This document shows positions 8,263 to 16,676 of a DNA stretch of 48,561 bases, in pieces (position 1 is the first letter of the stretch; each line of letters begins with the position of its first letter). Below the pieces are notes generated by a model. The model made no database searches and was not told where the DNA came from. It saw nothing but the letters and a program-made list of their open reading frames with translations. Origin of the DNA: Pseudomonas sp. RIT-PI-q. Lineage in GTDB: Bacteria; Pseudomonadota; Gammaproteobacteria; Pseudomonadales; Pseudomonadaceae. Where the stretch lies: positions 1 to 48,561 of the forward strand of contig NZ_LHPC01000009.1 in assembly GCF_001297125.1 (NCBI RefSeq). Direction: 5' to 3'. The translations under genes were made by a program, and so were the position numbers.

Positions 8263-9257
8263 GTGAGATCGAGCCCGGCGCACCGAGCCATGCCGCGCAG
8301 CAACGTCAGCGCGCCAGTCAACTGGCCCAGGCCGTTCGCCTTGAATTGCAAAAAGCACTGATCGGCCAGGACACGGTCATCGACGACGTTCTCACGGCAT
8401 TGATCGCCGGTGGCCACGTGCTGCTCGAAGGCGTGCCGGGGCTGGGCAAGACGTTGCTGGTGCGAGCCTTGGCGCGCTGCTTCGGCGGCGAATTCGCACG
8501 CATCCAGTTCACCCCCGACCTGATGCCCAGCGATGTCACGGGGCACGCGGTGTACGACTTGCAGACCGAGCAATTCAAACTGCGTAAAGGACCGTTGTTC
8601 ACCAATCTGTTGCTGGCCGACGAAATCAACCGCGCACCGGCAAAGACCCAGGCGGCTCTGCTCGAAGCCATGCAGGAACGCCAGGTCACCCTCGAAGGCC
8701 GCGCCCTGCCGATCGTGCAACCGTTCATGGTGCTCGCCACGCAAAACCCTATCGAACAGGAAGGCACCTATCCCCTGCCGGAAGCCGAACTTGACCGCTT
8801 CATGCTCAAGGTCCGCATGGACTACCCCGACGCCGAGCAGGAGGTGAACATGGTTCGTCAGGTCAGCCGCTCGACCCGGGCCGACATGCTCGACGTGCAA
8901 CCGCTGCGCACCGTGTTGCAGGCCAAGGATGTACTGGCCCTGCAACGCATCGCCAGTGATTTGCCGCTGGACGATCAAGTCCTCGACTACGCCGTGCGCC
9001 TGGCCCGCACCACCCGCAGCTGGCCAGGCCTGACCCTTGGCGCCGGGCCTCGGGCGTCCATCGCCCTGGTGCGCTGTGCCCGCGCGCGAGCCTTGTTGCG
9101 CGGTGGTGAATTCGTGATTCCCGATGACATCAAAGGCTGCGCGCTGGCGGTGTTGCGCCATCGTGTGCGCATTGCGCCAGAGCTGGATATCGAAGGGCTG
9201 GAAGTCGATCAGGTACTGCGCCAGCTGCTCGATCAAGTGCCGGCGCCGCGCCTGTGA
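8259..9257 (+). CDS. MoxR-family AAA+ ATPase
   Basis: A 332-residue chaperone-like ATPase of the helix-2-insert clade. Visible motifs are Walker A GVPGLGKT (58-65), Walker B LLLADEIN (Asp121, Glu122), sensor-1 Asn163 in LATQNP, and the family motif YPLPEAELDRFMLKV. The lid domain (about 225-325) contains ARTTRSWPGLTLGAGPRASIAL. MoxR ATPases activate metal centres or assemble protein complexes, typically with a von Willebrand-like partner. The next gene, DUF58, is that usual partner. Start and stop codons overlap both neighbours by four bases. Cytoplasmic; expected to act on the membrane proteins of this operon. Confidence 0.92.
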   Translation: MSEIEPGAPSHAAQQRQRASQLAQAVRLELQKALIGQDTVIDDVLTALIAGGHVLLEGVPGLGKTLLVRALARCFGGEFARIQFTPDLMPSDVTGHAVYDLQTEQFKLRKGPLFTNLLLADEINRAPAKTQAALLEAMQERQVTLEGRALPIVQPFMVLATQNPIEQEGTYPLPEAELDRFMLKVRMDYPDAEQEVNMVRQVSRSTRADMLDVQPLRTVLQAKDVLALQRIASDLPLDDQVLDYAVRLARTTRSWPGLTLGAGPRASIALVRCARARALLRGGEFVIPDDIKGCALAVLRHRVRIAPELDIEGLEVDQVLRQLLDQVPAPRL

Positions 9258-10585
9258 AACCGTCGCGCCTGCTGTTGATCTGGCTCGCTTCGCTGCTGGC
9301 CATCGGCATCGCGCTGGGCACATTAAGGGCACTCGACATCCCGCTTCCATCGAACCTTGTGTCGATCAATTGGGGGCTGCTCCTGGCGCTACTTGCGTTG
9401 GCGATACTCGACGCCATTCGCCTCAAACGCCTGCCTTCTCCCCGCGTCCAACGACAGATGCCGGGCAGCCTGGCGCTCGGTCGCTGGGGCGAAGTGCGGC
9501 TGCAGGTCGAACATGATTTCCAGCAGCCACTGAACATAGAGATCTTTGACCATGTACCGGAGGGCCTGAGCTTCGAAAACCTGCCACTGTCGGTCGAGCT
9601 TCAGCCCGGTCAACACAGCCAGATCAACTATCGCCTGCGTCCGCTCAAGCGTGGCCACTTCAGCTTCGAGTGCTGCGAAATCAACCTGCCGAGCCCACTG
9701 GGCCTGTGGTCCGACAAACGCCTGTCAGATGTGACCGGCAATACCCGCGTCTACCCCGACTTCGCCCGCCGCTACGGCGGGCAGCTGCTGGCGGTGGACA
9801 ACTGGCTCAGCCAACTCGGCGTGCGCCAACAGCAGCGACGCGGCCTGGGCCTGGAGTTTCATCAGCTACGGGAGTTTCGTGAAGGCGACAGCCTGCGCCA
9901 GATCGACTGGAAAGCCACCGCCCGCCAGCGCACGCCGATTGCCCGGGAGTATCAGGACGAGCGTGATCAGCAGATTATTTTCATGCTCGATTGCGGCCGG
10001 CACATGCGCAGCCAGGATGGTGAACTGGCGCACTTCGATCACGCGCTCAATGCCTGTCTGCTGCTCAGTTACGTCGCGCTACGCCAGGGCGATGCCGTGG
10101 GCTTGAGCACCTTTGCGGTCGAACAACCGCGCTACCTCGCCCCGGTAAAAGGCGCCGGGCAACTCAACGTATTGCTCAACACCGTCTACGACCTGAAAAG
10201 CACTCAACGCAGCGCCGACTATCAGGCCGCAGCCACTCAACTGCTGGCGCGACAGAAACGCCGGGCTCTGGTGGTGCTGGTGACCAACCTGCGGGACGAA
10301 GACGACGATGAACTGCTCACCGCCGTTAAACGCCTGGGCAAACAGCATCGGGTGCTGGTGGCCAGTCTGCGCGAAGACGTGCTCGACAAGCTGCGTCAGA
10401 CAGCGGTGCAAACGTTGCCTGAGGCACTGACCTATTGCGGGACGGTGGATTATTTGAATGCACGGGCCGCAGTCCATGAACGATTGAATGCTCATGGCGT
10501 AGCCGTGCTGGATGCAACCACCCATGAGCTGGGCGCTACGCTGGTGACGCGCTATCTGGAATGGAAAAAGGCCGGGGTGTTTTAA
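9254..10585 (+). CDS. DUF58 (vWA-like) domain protein, MoxR partner
   Basis: A 443-residue protein with two N-terminal membrane helices (about 5-25 and 35-55), a beta-rich middle domain and the DUF58 region (about 190-300), which includes FREGDSLRQIDWKATARQRTPI. A von Willebrand A-like stretch follows (IIFMLDCGRHM). Where classical metal-dependent sites read DxSxS, this has Asp246-Cys-Gly-Arg-His, so the MIDAS is incomplete; DUF58 proteins of proteobacteria often vary here. It is the last gene of the operon and ends just before a strong palindrome that may end the transcript. MoxR and DUF58 proteins are thought to work together; the substrate is unknown. Confidence 0.88.
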   Translation: MKPSRLLLIWLASLLAIGIALGTLRALDIPLPSNLVSINWGLLLALLALAILDAIRLKRLPSPRVQRQMPGSLALGRWGEVRLQVEHDFQQPLNIEIFDHVPEGLSFENLPLSVELQPGQHSQINYRLRPLKRGHFSFECCEINLPSPLGLWSDKRLSDVTGNTRVYPDFARRYGGQLLAVDNWLSQLGVRQQQRRGLGLEFHQLREFREGDSLRQIDWKATARQRTPIAREYQDERDQQIIFMLDCGRHMRSQDGELAHFDHALNACLLLSYVALRQGDAVGLSTFAVEQPRYLAPVKGAGQLNVLLNTVYDLKSTQRSADYQAAATQLLARQKRRALVVLVTNLRDEDDDELLTAVKRLGKQHRVLVASLREDVLDKLRQTAVQTLPEALTYCGTVDYLNARAAVHERLNAHGVAVLDATTHELGATLVTRYLEWKKAGVF

Positions 10586-10593
10586 ATCAGGAT

Positions 10594-10673
10594 CAAAAGA
10601 TCGCAGCCTGCGGCAGCTCCTACAGTGACCGCGTTTTGATCCTGTAGGAGCTGCCGCAGGCTGCGATCTTTTG
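10594..10673. repeat. REPIN, GCTGCCGCAGGC type
   Basis: Two perfectly complementary 32-base arms around a 16-base loop lie between the convergent DUF58 and PilZ genes. The right arm ends GCGATCTTTTG, so it may also work as a transcription terminator. Confidence 0.85.
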
Positions 10674-10678
10674 CTGTA

Positions 10679-11038
10679 TCAGGCAGAAGCAGGCAATGGC
10701 TGAAAACTGAAATACTGCTTCAGCGCCTCCACCAATTGCCCATATTCCGGGGGTGCCTGTTGCAGGCTGAACCCGGCGTCATAGTGGTGGGGAGTTGCGT
10801 CTTCATGGCACCACAGGCAACACGCCCGCAGATCGATGACCTGCAGGATGCCGTCGCTGGCCGGGATTTTCAGGCGCAAATCGAAATCGGCGCCGATCAT
10901 CATCGGCAATTGGCTGATCAGCATCAATCCGTCTTCAGAAACGTTGCCCAGAAAGCCGATGGGTTTGTCGGTGACGCTGTTGAACACTCTCAGAAAATAC
11001 GGCAGTTGATGCCGCTCGATCCGGCGGTCGGTAAACAT
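10679..11038 (-). CDS. PilZ-domain c-di-GMP receptor
   Basis: A 119-residue single-domain PilZ protein. Both binding motifs are intact: Arg5-x-x-x-Arg9 (DRRIERHQ) and the N-x-S-x-x-G motif in LGNVSEDGL, so it should bind cyclic di-GMP and act as a small cytoplasmic receptor or adaptor. The ATG at 11038 starts right at the motif, as usual for stand-alone PilZ proteins; a GTG at 11077 would add 13 residues and cannot be excluded, because neither start has a strong Shine-Dalgarno. The diguanylate cyclase gene lies 4 kb away on the same strand, but nothing in the sequence links the two directly. Confidence 0.85.
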   Translation of the reverse strand: MFTDRRIERHQLPYFLRVFNSVTDKPIGFLGNVSEDGLMLISQLPMMIGADFDLRLKIPASDGILQVIDLRACCLWCHEDATPHHYDAGFSLQQAPPEYGQLVEALKQYFSFQPLPASA

Positions 11039-11273
11039 GCTGAATTCGCTATGCAAGGCCCTTAAGCAGGGCCGCACTAATGCTTTCGGAACGAGCCTGC
11101 ATCAACGATGCGGGCCGCTCTCCCCGATCCCGGTGCGACAGTCCAACAAACCGCCGCCGCTTACTTCTGCCGATATCAGGTGTTACCTCGGTTTAGAAAA
11201 AACACTCTAAAAACGATTTATTCGACTATAGCTCACCACCGCCGGTCGGCCAGCTTATGAATGGCAAGGGCAA

Positions 11274-11648
11274 TCAGAACCGGGTCGGGCGCACGACCGC
11301 CGCGCTGCGCAACGGGTAGTGGCCCAATGACTGCAAGGTTTCCAGGCGCGCACGGGCGCGGTAGGCGTATTCGCTTTGCGGGTACGAGGCGATGATGAAT
11401 TGGTAGGTTTGCGCCGCATCGACAAACAGTTTCTGCCGCTCCAGGCACAAACCGCGCAGCATCGACACTTCCGGCCATACATAAGGCCGCGCACGGCTGG
11501 CGCGTTCGACTTTGGACAGTTCGAGCGTCACCTGCTCGCAATTGCCACGATCGTATGCGCTGTAGGCATTGTTCAAATGATGGTTCATCGAGAAACGGGT
11601 GCAGCCCGTGACACTGAGGGCCAGGGCGGCAATGAGCACAAATCGCAT
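11274..11648 (-). CDS. TPR-containing lipoprotein
   Basis: A 124-residue lipoprotein: a type II signal peptide MRFVLIAALALSVTGC with the lipidated Cys at residue 16, then helical repeats (about 25-105) that look like two or three TPR-type units (NNAYSAYDRGNCEQVTLELSKVE; AAQTYQFIIASYPQSEYAYRARARL). Thr follows the Cys, so transport to the outer membrane is expected. AGGAG lies 7 bases before the ATG. It is divergent from pyk and separate from the PilZ gene (about 235 bases, with no hairpin terminator seen). It resembles small Pseudomonas envelope TPR lipoproteins; the partner is unknown. Confidence 0.78.
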   Translation of the reverse strand: MRFVLIAALALSVTGCTRFSMNHHLNNAYSAYDRGNCEQVTLELSKVERASRARPYVWPEVSMLRGLCLERQKLFVDAAQTYQFIIASYPQSEYAYRARARLETLQSLGHYPLRSAAVVRPTRF

Positions 11649-11805
11649 GAGGGTTCTCCTGTCTTGAGCTCTGTATCGACCCGTTGGCGGAAATCTTCAG
11701 GAATGTTCATTTCAAAGAAACAACGAATAAGTAGTGCACACGAACAATGACTACAACTTCGGACCATAGTAGCCTCACTCAGCGCTTGAACTCAGGAGTC
11801 TATGC

Positions 11806-13257
11806 ATGTCCGTCCGTCGCACCAAAATCGTCGCTACCCTTGGCCCGGCCAGTAACTCGCCGGAAGTTCTCGAACAGCTGATTCTGGCTGGCCTGGACGT
11901 CGCCCGCCTGAACTTCTCCCACGGCACCCCCGACGAGCACAAGGCTCGCGCGAAGCTGGTGCGTGACCTCGCTGCCAAGCACGGCCGTTTCGTCGCCCTG
12001 CTGGGTGACCTGCAAGGCCCGAAAATCCGTATCGCCAAATTCGCCAACAAGAAGATCGAGCTGAAGATCGGTGATCAATTCACCTTCTCCACCAGCCATC
12101 CTCTGACCGAAGGCAACCAGCAAGTGGTCGGCATCGACTACCCGGACCTGGTCAAAGACTGCGGCGTGGGCGACGAGCTGCTGCTCGACGACGGTCGCGT
12201 AGTGATGCGCGTTGATACCGCCACGGCTACCGAACTGAATTGCACCGTACTGATCGGCGGCCCACTGTCGGACCACAAAGGCATCAACCGTCGCGGTGGC
12301 GGCCTGACTGCTCCGGCCCTGACCGAGAAAGACAAGGCCGACATCAAGCTCGCTGCTGAAATGGAAGTCGACTACCTCGCCGTGTCCTTCCCGCGCGACG
12401 CCGCCGACATGGAATACGCCCGTCAACTGCGCGACGAGGCCGGCGGTACTGCCTGGCTGGTGGCGAAGATCGAACGCGCCGAAGCCGTGGCTGACGATGA
12501 CACCCTCGATGCGCTGATCAATGCCTCCGACGCGGTGATGGTTGCCCGTGGTGACCTCGGTGTGGAAATCGGCGACGCCGAGCTGGTGGGCATTCAGAAG
12601 AAAATCATTCTGCACGCACGCCGCCATAACAAGGCCGTGATCGTCGCGACCCAGATGATGGAGTCGATGATCCAGAACCCGATGCCGACCCGCGCCGAAG
12701 TGTCCGACGTAGCCAACGCCGTGCTCGACTACACCGACGCCGTGATGCTCTCGGCTGAAAGTGCTGCCGGCCTGTACCCGCTGGAAGCCGTGCAAGCCAT
12801 GGCGCGCATCTGCATCGGCGCTGAAAAGCACCCGACCAGCAAGACCTCCAGCCACCGCATCGGCAAGGTCTTCGAAAGCTGCGACCAGTCCATCGCCCTG
12901 GCGGCCATGTACACCGCCAACCACTTCCCGGGCGTGAAGGCGATCATCGCGTTGACCGAAAGTGGCTACACGCCACTGATCATGTCGCGCATCCGCTCCT
13001 CGGTGCCGATCTACGCGTTCTCCCCGCACCGCGAAACCCAGGCGCGCGCCGCCATGTTCCGTGGTGTCTACACCGTACCGTTCGACCCGGCATCGTTGCC
13101 GCCTGAGCAAGTCAGCCAGGCCGCAATCGACGAGTTGCTCAAGCGCGGCGTTGTAGAAAAAGGCGACTGGGTCATCCTGACCAAGGGCGACAGCTACCAC
13201 ACCATCGGTGGCACCAACGGGATGAAAATCCTGCACGTTGGCGACCCGATGGTCTGA
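11806..13257 (+). CDS. pykA: Pyruvate kinase
   Basis: Makes pyruvate and ATP from phosphoenolpyruvate and ADP. The 483-residue protein has all family signatures: RRTKIVATLGPAS at the start, RLNFSHG, the active-site strand AWLVAKIERAEA with the catalytic Lys, MVARGDLGVEIG metal-binding loop, and ATQMMESMI with PTRAEVSDVANAVLDYTDAVMLS. The C-terminal allosteric domain (about 350-480) is complete, ending GGTNGMKILHVG. Pseudomonads usually carry two pyruvate kinases; neighbourhood and sequence fit PykA (PA4329 in PAO1, from memory). It is transcribed alone and ends at a perfect terminator. Confidence 0.95.
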   Translation: MSVRRTKIVATLGPASNSPEVLEQLILAGLDVARLNFSHGTPDEHKARAKLVRDLAAKHGRFVALLGDLQGPKIRIAKFANKKIELKIGDQFTFSTSHPLTEGNQQVVGIDYPDLVKDCGVGDELLLDDGRVVMRVDTATATELNCTVLIGGPLSDHKGINRRGGGLTAPALTEKDKADIKLAAEMEVDYLAVSFPRDAADMEYARQLRDEAGGTAWLVAKIERAEAVADDDTLDALINASDAVMVARGDLGVEIGDAELVGIQKKIILHARRHNKAVIVATQMMESMIQNPMPTRAEVSDVANAVLDYTDAVMLSAESAAGLYPLEAVQAMARICIGAEKHPTSKTSSHRIGKVFESCDQSIALAAMYTANHFPGVKAIIALTESGYTPLIMSRIRSSVPIYAFSPHRETQARAAMFRGVYTVPFDPASLPPEQVSQAAIDELLKRGVVEKGDWVILTKGDSYHTIGGTNGMKILHVGDPMV

Positions 13258-13271
13258 GTGACCGGCCGCTG

Positions 13272-13315
13272 AAAAACAAAAGCCCCGCCATGTGAATGGC
13301 GGGGCTTTTGTTTTT
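13272..13315 (+). terminator. Terminator of pykA
   Basis: A perfect 20-base-pair hairpin with loop GTGA and GC-rich core AGCCCCGCCAT is flanked by A and T tracts. It can work in both directions. Confidence 0.92.
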
Positions 13316-13337
13316 CTGGTCCAGACAATGTGTTGTT

Positions 13338-13425
13338 TGGGCGGGCCTCTTCGCTGGCAAGCCAGCTCCTACAAGGACCGCGTTGTATCTGTAGGAGCTG
13401 GCTTGCCAGCGAAAAGGCCCGCCCA
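13338..13425. repeat. REPIN, GCTGGCTTGCCAGC type
   Basis: Arms GTAGGAGCTGGCTTGCCAGC and complement are extended outward by GGGCGGGCC / GGCCCGCCC. It lies between the convergent pykA and the enoyl-CoA hydratase gene and may be the terminator of the latter. Confidence 0.85.
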
Positions 13426-13437
13426 GCCAGCGAAAAT

Positions 13438-14187
13438 TCAATGCTTGCCGATAAACCCCGACAACGCCGCAATCGCTTCCGGCGAGCGCAGCCGCTGGGT
13501 GAACAACGCAGCCTCTGCTTCGATGGCCTTGCGCAGCGGCTCGCGGTCCGGGGCCTTCATCAACTGCTTGCTGATGCGCACCGCCTCCGCTGGCAGTGTC
13601 TCGAAACGCAACGCCATCTCCCGCGCCTTGGCCAACGCCGCTTCGCCACTGCCCAACGCTTCGGTGGCGATGCCCCACGCGGCCGCCTGTTCACCACTGA
13701 AACCTTCGCCGAGCAGCAACAATTCCGCCGCTTTGGCGTGCCCGAGCAGGCGCGGCAAGATCAAGCTGGAACCGAACTCCGGGCAAAGCCCAAGATTGAC
13801 GAACGGCATGCGCAACCGCGCATCGCGACTGACATACACCAGATCACAATGCAGCAGCAGCGTCGTGCCAATGCCCACCGCGGCGCCGGCCACGGCAGCG
13901 ATCACCGGTTTGCGGCATTCAAGCAGCGTGAGCATGAACTGAAACACCGGGCTATCGAGGTCGCTCGGTGGTTGTTGAAGGAAATCGGCGATGTCGTTGC
14001 CCGCGGTGAAGCACTCGCTTGAACCGGTGATCAGCACTGCGTTGATTTCGGGGTCGGTGTCCGCCTGCTTCAACGCTTCGGCCAGATGGCTGTACATGGC
14101 GCGGGTCAGGGCGTTTTTCTTGTCGGGGCGGTTCAGGCGCAGGGTCAGCAGGCCCCGTTCGCGCTCAACAGTGATGGCATCGGTCAT
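13438..14187 (-). CDS. Enoyl-CoA hydratase/isomerase family protein
   Basis: A 249-residue crotonase-fold protein. The N-terminus (ITVERERGLLTLRLNRPDKKNAL), the oxyanion-hole regions (FTAGNDIADF and AAVAGAAVGIGTTLLLHCDLV) and the loop with the acidic residue of the active site (FVNLGLCPEFGSSLILPRLLG) are all visible. Members hydrate enoyl-CoA esters or isomerise double bonds; the exact acyl-CoA cannot be read. The start at 14187 gives the family N-terminus; the frame stays open upstream into the reductase gene, but that extension has no family character. It is the third gene of the cyclase-reductase-hydratase operon, 29 bases after the reductase stop, and a similar gene occupies this place in PAO1 (from memory). 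Confidence 0.88.
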   Translation of the reverse strand: MTDAITVERERGLLTLRLNRPDKKNALTRAMYSHLAEALKQADTDPEINAVLITGSSECFTAGNDIADFLQQPPSDLDSPVFQFMLTLLECRKPVIAAVAGAAVGIGTTLLLHCDLVYVSRDARLRMPFVNLGLCPEFGSSLILPRLLGHAKAAELLLLGEGFSGEQAAAWGIATEALGSGEAALAKAREMALRFETLPAEAVRISKQLMKAPDREPLRKAIEAEAALFTQRLRSPEAIAALSGFIGKH

Positions 14188-14216
14188 GGCAGGTCTCGCG
14201 TCTGAAAAGTCAGCGC

Positions 14217-15152
14217 TCAACCGCGAGGCAGGAAGACATCGGCCAGCAGTTGATTGCGCGGCAGCCCCGCCAGGTACAGGCGCCGGGCAAAGGCGTCGAC
14301 GCTGTCGGGGGCCCCGCAGAGTAAGGCTTGGGTTTGTCGGGAAACAAGCCGCAGTTGTGCCAAAACATCTGGTAGCTCGGCCGGGGTCCACAGCTCAATG
14401 CTCAGGTTGGGGCGGCTCGCGGCCATGGCTTGCAGCGGTTTGGCCAGATAATGCTCATCGGCATCGTGGGCCAGGTGAATGACCCGGATGGCACCCTGGT
14501 GATCCTGGCGCAGCGCTTCGCGCAAGACGCCAAACAAGGGGCCCAACCCGGTGCCCGCCGCCATCAGCCAGAGCGGTCGGGTGTGCCAGTCCGCGTCGTA
14601 ATGCAAGGCACCGCCGCGCAACTCGCCGAGGCGGATCGAATCGCCGATCTTGAATTGCCGGGCCGCATCGCTGAACGCCCCCGATTGGCGGCAATCGAGA
14701 TGGAATTCCAGAAATCGGTCGTCGCCCGGCAGGCTGGCCAGGGAATACGGCCGGGCAACGAGGTCCGCCCACAACACCAGATGTTGCCCGGCGCTGTAGC
14801 GCAACGGACGCTGCGGGGTCAGGCGCAAACGCAACACATTGGCGCTCAGCCAATCGACGGCAGCCACTTCGGCCGGGCGACCATCCTGTTGCGGGTCGAA
14901 AGTATGTACCTGCAAATCCTCGACCACCTGACACTGGCATGCCAGGCGCCAGCCTTGCTGACGCTGTTCGGCGCTCAAGGCATCGGGGCGGTTGTCGCTT
15001 GGCAGCCCTGGCACACACTGCACCAGGCACGCATGGCAACTGCCGGCGCGACAACTGTAGGGCACCGATACGCCGTTCTGATTCAGTGCATCGAGCAGGT
15101 TGCTGCCCGCCGCCACCGACCATTGGCGCTCGCCGACGCGCAACTCAGGCAT
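14217..15152 (-). CDS. 2Fe-2S ferredoxin-NAD(P)H reductase-like oxidoreductase
   Basis: A 311-residue electron-transfer flavoprotein. An N-terminal plant-type ferredoxin domain has cluster ligands Cys34, Cys39, Cys42 and Cys72 (CRAGSCHAC...RLACQC). A FAD-binding domain follows (ARPYSLASLP, with RxYS; about 95-185), then an NAD-binding domain with MAAGTGLGPLFGVL (about 195-310). The order resembles CDP-6-deoxy-glucoseen reductase and phenol or toluene monooxygenase reductases. No oxygenase lies nearby, so its partner is not evident. Its ATG overlaps the cyclase stop by 8 bases, showing translational coupling. Confidence 0.88.
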   Translation of the reverse strand: MPELRVGERQWSVAAGSNLLDALNQNGVSVPYSCRAGSCHACLVQCVPGLPSDNRPDALSAEQRQQGWRLACQCQVVEDLQVHTFDPQQDGRPAEVAAVDWLSANVLRLRLTPQRPLRYSAGQHLVLWADLVARPYSLASLPGDDRFLEFHLDCRQSGAFSDAARQFKIGDSIRLGELRGGALHYDADWHTRPLWLMAAGTGLGPLFGVLREALRQDHQGAIRVIHLAHDADEHYLAKPLQAMAASRPNLSIELWTPAELPDVLAQLRLVSRQTQALLCGAPDSVDAFARRLYLAGLPRNQLLADVFLPRG

Positions 15153-16263
15153 CGACGTTCTCCCACGCCGCCGCGCAACGATTGCGGCCGTCACGCTTGG
15201 CCCGATAGAGCGCCTGATCGGCCCGCTGCAAGGCTTCGTCGAGGTCGTCGCCCAATTCCAGCAACGTCATGCCCGCCGACAAACTGAGGTGACTGACATT
15301 CAGGCCGATCAGCTCGACATCGGTGAAGGCAATCCGCAGCCGCTCGCAGCACGAGGTCAGGCGTTCGGGGTTGCAGTCGGGCAACAGCACCACGAATTCT
15401 TCACCGCCGTAGCGGGCCAGAACATCACCCTCACGCAAGCAAGCGGTGGCCACGGCGGCAAAGGCTTGCAGCACCTGATCGCCGGCGGCATGGCCGTGCA
15501 CATCGTTGATGCGTTTGAAATGGTCGAGGTCAATCAGCGCCAGGCCATGCACGACACCGGCGTCCATGGCGTTGAGTTCGCGCGAGGCCAGGCGCAGGAA
15601 ATGCCGGCGGTTGAACAGCCCGGTCAGCTCGTCGGTGGCGACCAGGTCTTCGAGCTGGCGCATCATCCCGCGCAGCGTGTCCTGATGCGCCTGTAAAGCA
15701 AACCGCCGCTGACGCATGCGTTGTCGCGAAGCCTGAACGTAACGGGCATACAGTTCCAGCCAGACCAGCACGATAAACAGCACGCACACCTGCAACGCCG
15801 CCAGCGCCGGGTCGAGCAACTGGAAGTGGTAGCCCTCCCACAGCGTGATCGCGCTGAAACTGAAGAACACCATCAATGCACAACGCAGGAAGGCCCGGCG
15901 CGACAGGTGGAACAGGCCGAACAATAGAATCAGCACGTAGAACACCAGAAACGCGCCGCGGGCTTCGTCGAGGTTGGCGATCAGCCAGGTTTGCCAACCC
16001 AGGCCCATCAACACCTGGATTTCGGTCAGGCTGGGGTCGGAAAAGCGTAAATTGCAGCCGCTGTAAAACACGGCAAACAAGGCGCCCTGGCTGATGACTA
16101 CCAGCGCACTGCCGACGGCCACGCTGGCCAGCGGTTGATCGTAATGCCCGGTAAAAAACGCCAGCCACAGTAGCAGCAAGGCCAGGGCGTAGGTGCCGGC
16201 GGCGAGGGCAAAGCGTTTGAGCAAAAGGCGCTGGATAGCGTTATGGGTCAATCGTTGACTCAC
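15145..16263 (-). CDS. sadC: Membrane diguanylate cyclase (SadC-like)
   Basis: Makes cyclic di-GMP from two GTP. The 372-residue protein has six hydrophobic helices (about 18-40, 45-70, 85-105, 108-130, 135-155, 160-185), a short coiled coil, then a GGDEF domain with active motif GGEEF at 286-290 and an intact inhibitory I-site RxxD (REGD, five residues earlier). Position between the reductase and the fumarase matches sadC (PA4332), which drives surface attachment in P. aeruginosa. The P. aeruginosa protein is longer as I recall, so the symbol rests mainly on gene order. The start is a GTG with no clear Shine-Dalgarno, so the exact N-terminus is uncertain. Confidence 0.82.
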   Translation of the reverse strand: MSQRLTHNAIQRLLLKRFALAAGTYALALLLLWLAFFTGHYDQPLASVAVGSALVVISQGALFAVFYSGCNLRFSDPSLTEIQVLMGLGWQTWLIANLDEARGAFLVFYVLILLFGLFHLSRRAFLRCALMVFFSFSAITLWEGYHFQLLDPALAALQVCVLFIVLVWLELYARYVQASRQRMRQRRFALQAHQDTLRGMMRQLEDLVATDELTGLFNRRHFLRLASRELNAMDAGVVHGLALIDLDHFKRINDVHGHAAGDQVLQAFAAVATACLREGDVLARYGGEEFVVLLPDCNPERLTSCCERLRIAFTDVELIGLNVSHLSLSAGMTLLELGDDLDEALQRADQALYRAKRDGRNRCAAAWENVDA

Positions 16264-16676
16264 CGTGCGAAAGGAGACCGTCAGAGTGTCCTACTCTACA
16301 GGTCGGATGCCACTTTAGTGGCGCGACCGATAAATGACCATTCAATTTTCGGGACGAAGATCTGGCGGCAAGCCGTGATCTGTCACCCTTGTAGGAGCTG
16401 GCTTGCCAGCGAAGGCGTCTTCACAGGCGAAACAGTTGTTGCCTGACCCACCGCCTTCGCTGGCAAGCCAGCTCCTACAGGGGTTTATGTGCAGCTATGC
16501 GACCAACGATTGATTGCCGGCGGGTGTGTACGGCACCGAGGCGCGTTATACTGCCGCGCCTTTTTAGCGTCGCGCCAGCATGCCCGGCGTGCCTTGAAAG
16601 GTGCTTGCAACCGACCGATGCACCCAAGCTGCAAGCACCTTATTGAATGTTCCCGTCTTTTAGAGGAGCGCGACTC
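16264..16676. other. Intergenic region sadC-like gene/fumarase
   Basis: A 413-base gap between divergent genes. It holds a REPIN at 16390-16480, a TATACT -10-like box at 16547-16552 just inside a GC stem AGGCGCG/CGCGCCT (16539-16561), and the fumarase leader. No further gene was found. Confidence 0.5.
16390..16480. repeat. REPIN, GCTGGCTTGCCAGC type
   Basis: Inverted arms beginning GTAGGAGCTGG and ending CCAGCTCCTAC are extended by CGAAGGCG/CGCCTTCG, with a loop of about 35 bases. Confidence 0.85.

Noticed and set aside
11800..13236. A 478-codon frame antisense to pykA
   Set aside because: Pyruvate kinase signatures are unambiguous on the plus strand.
16539..16565. Stem AGGCGCG/CGCGCCT followed by TTTTT as a terminator before the fumarase gene
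   Set aside because: It overlaps a -10-like TATACT and has no gene upstream on that strand to terminate; more likely part of the promoter region.
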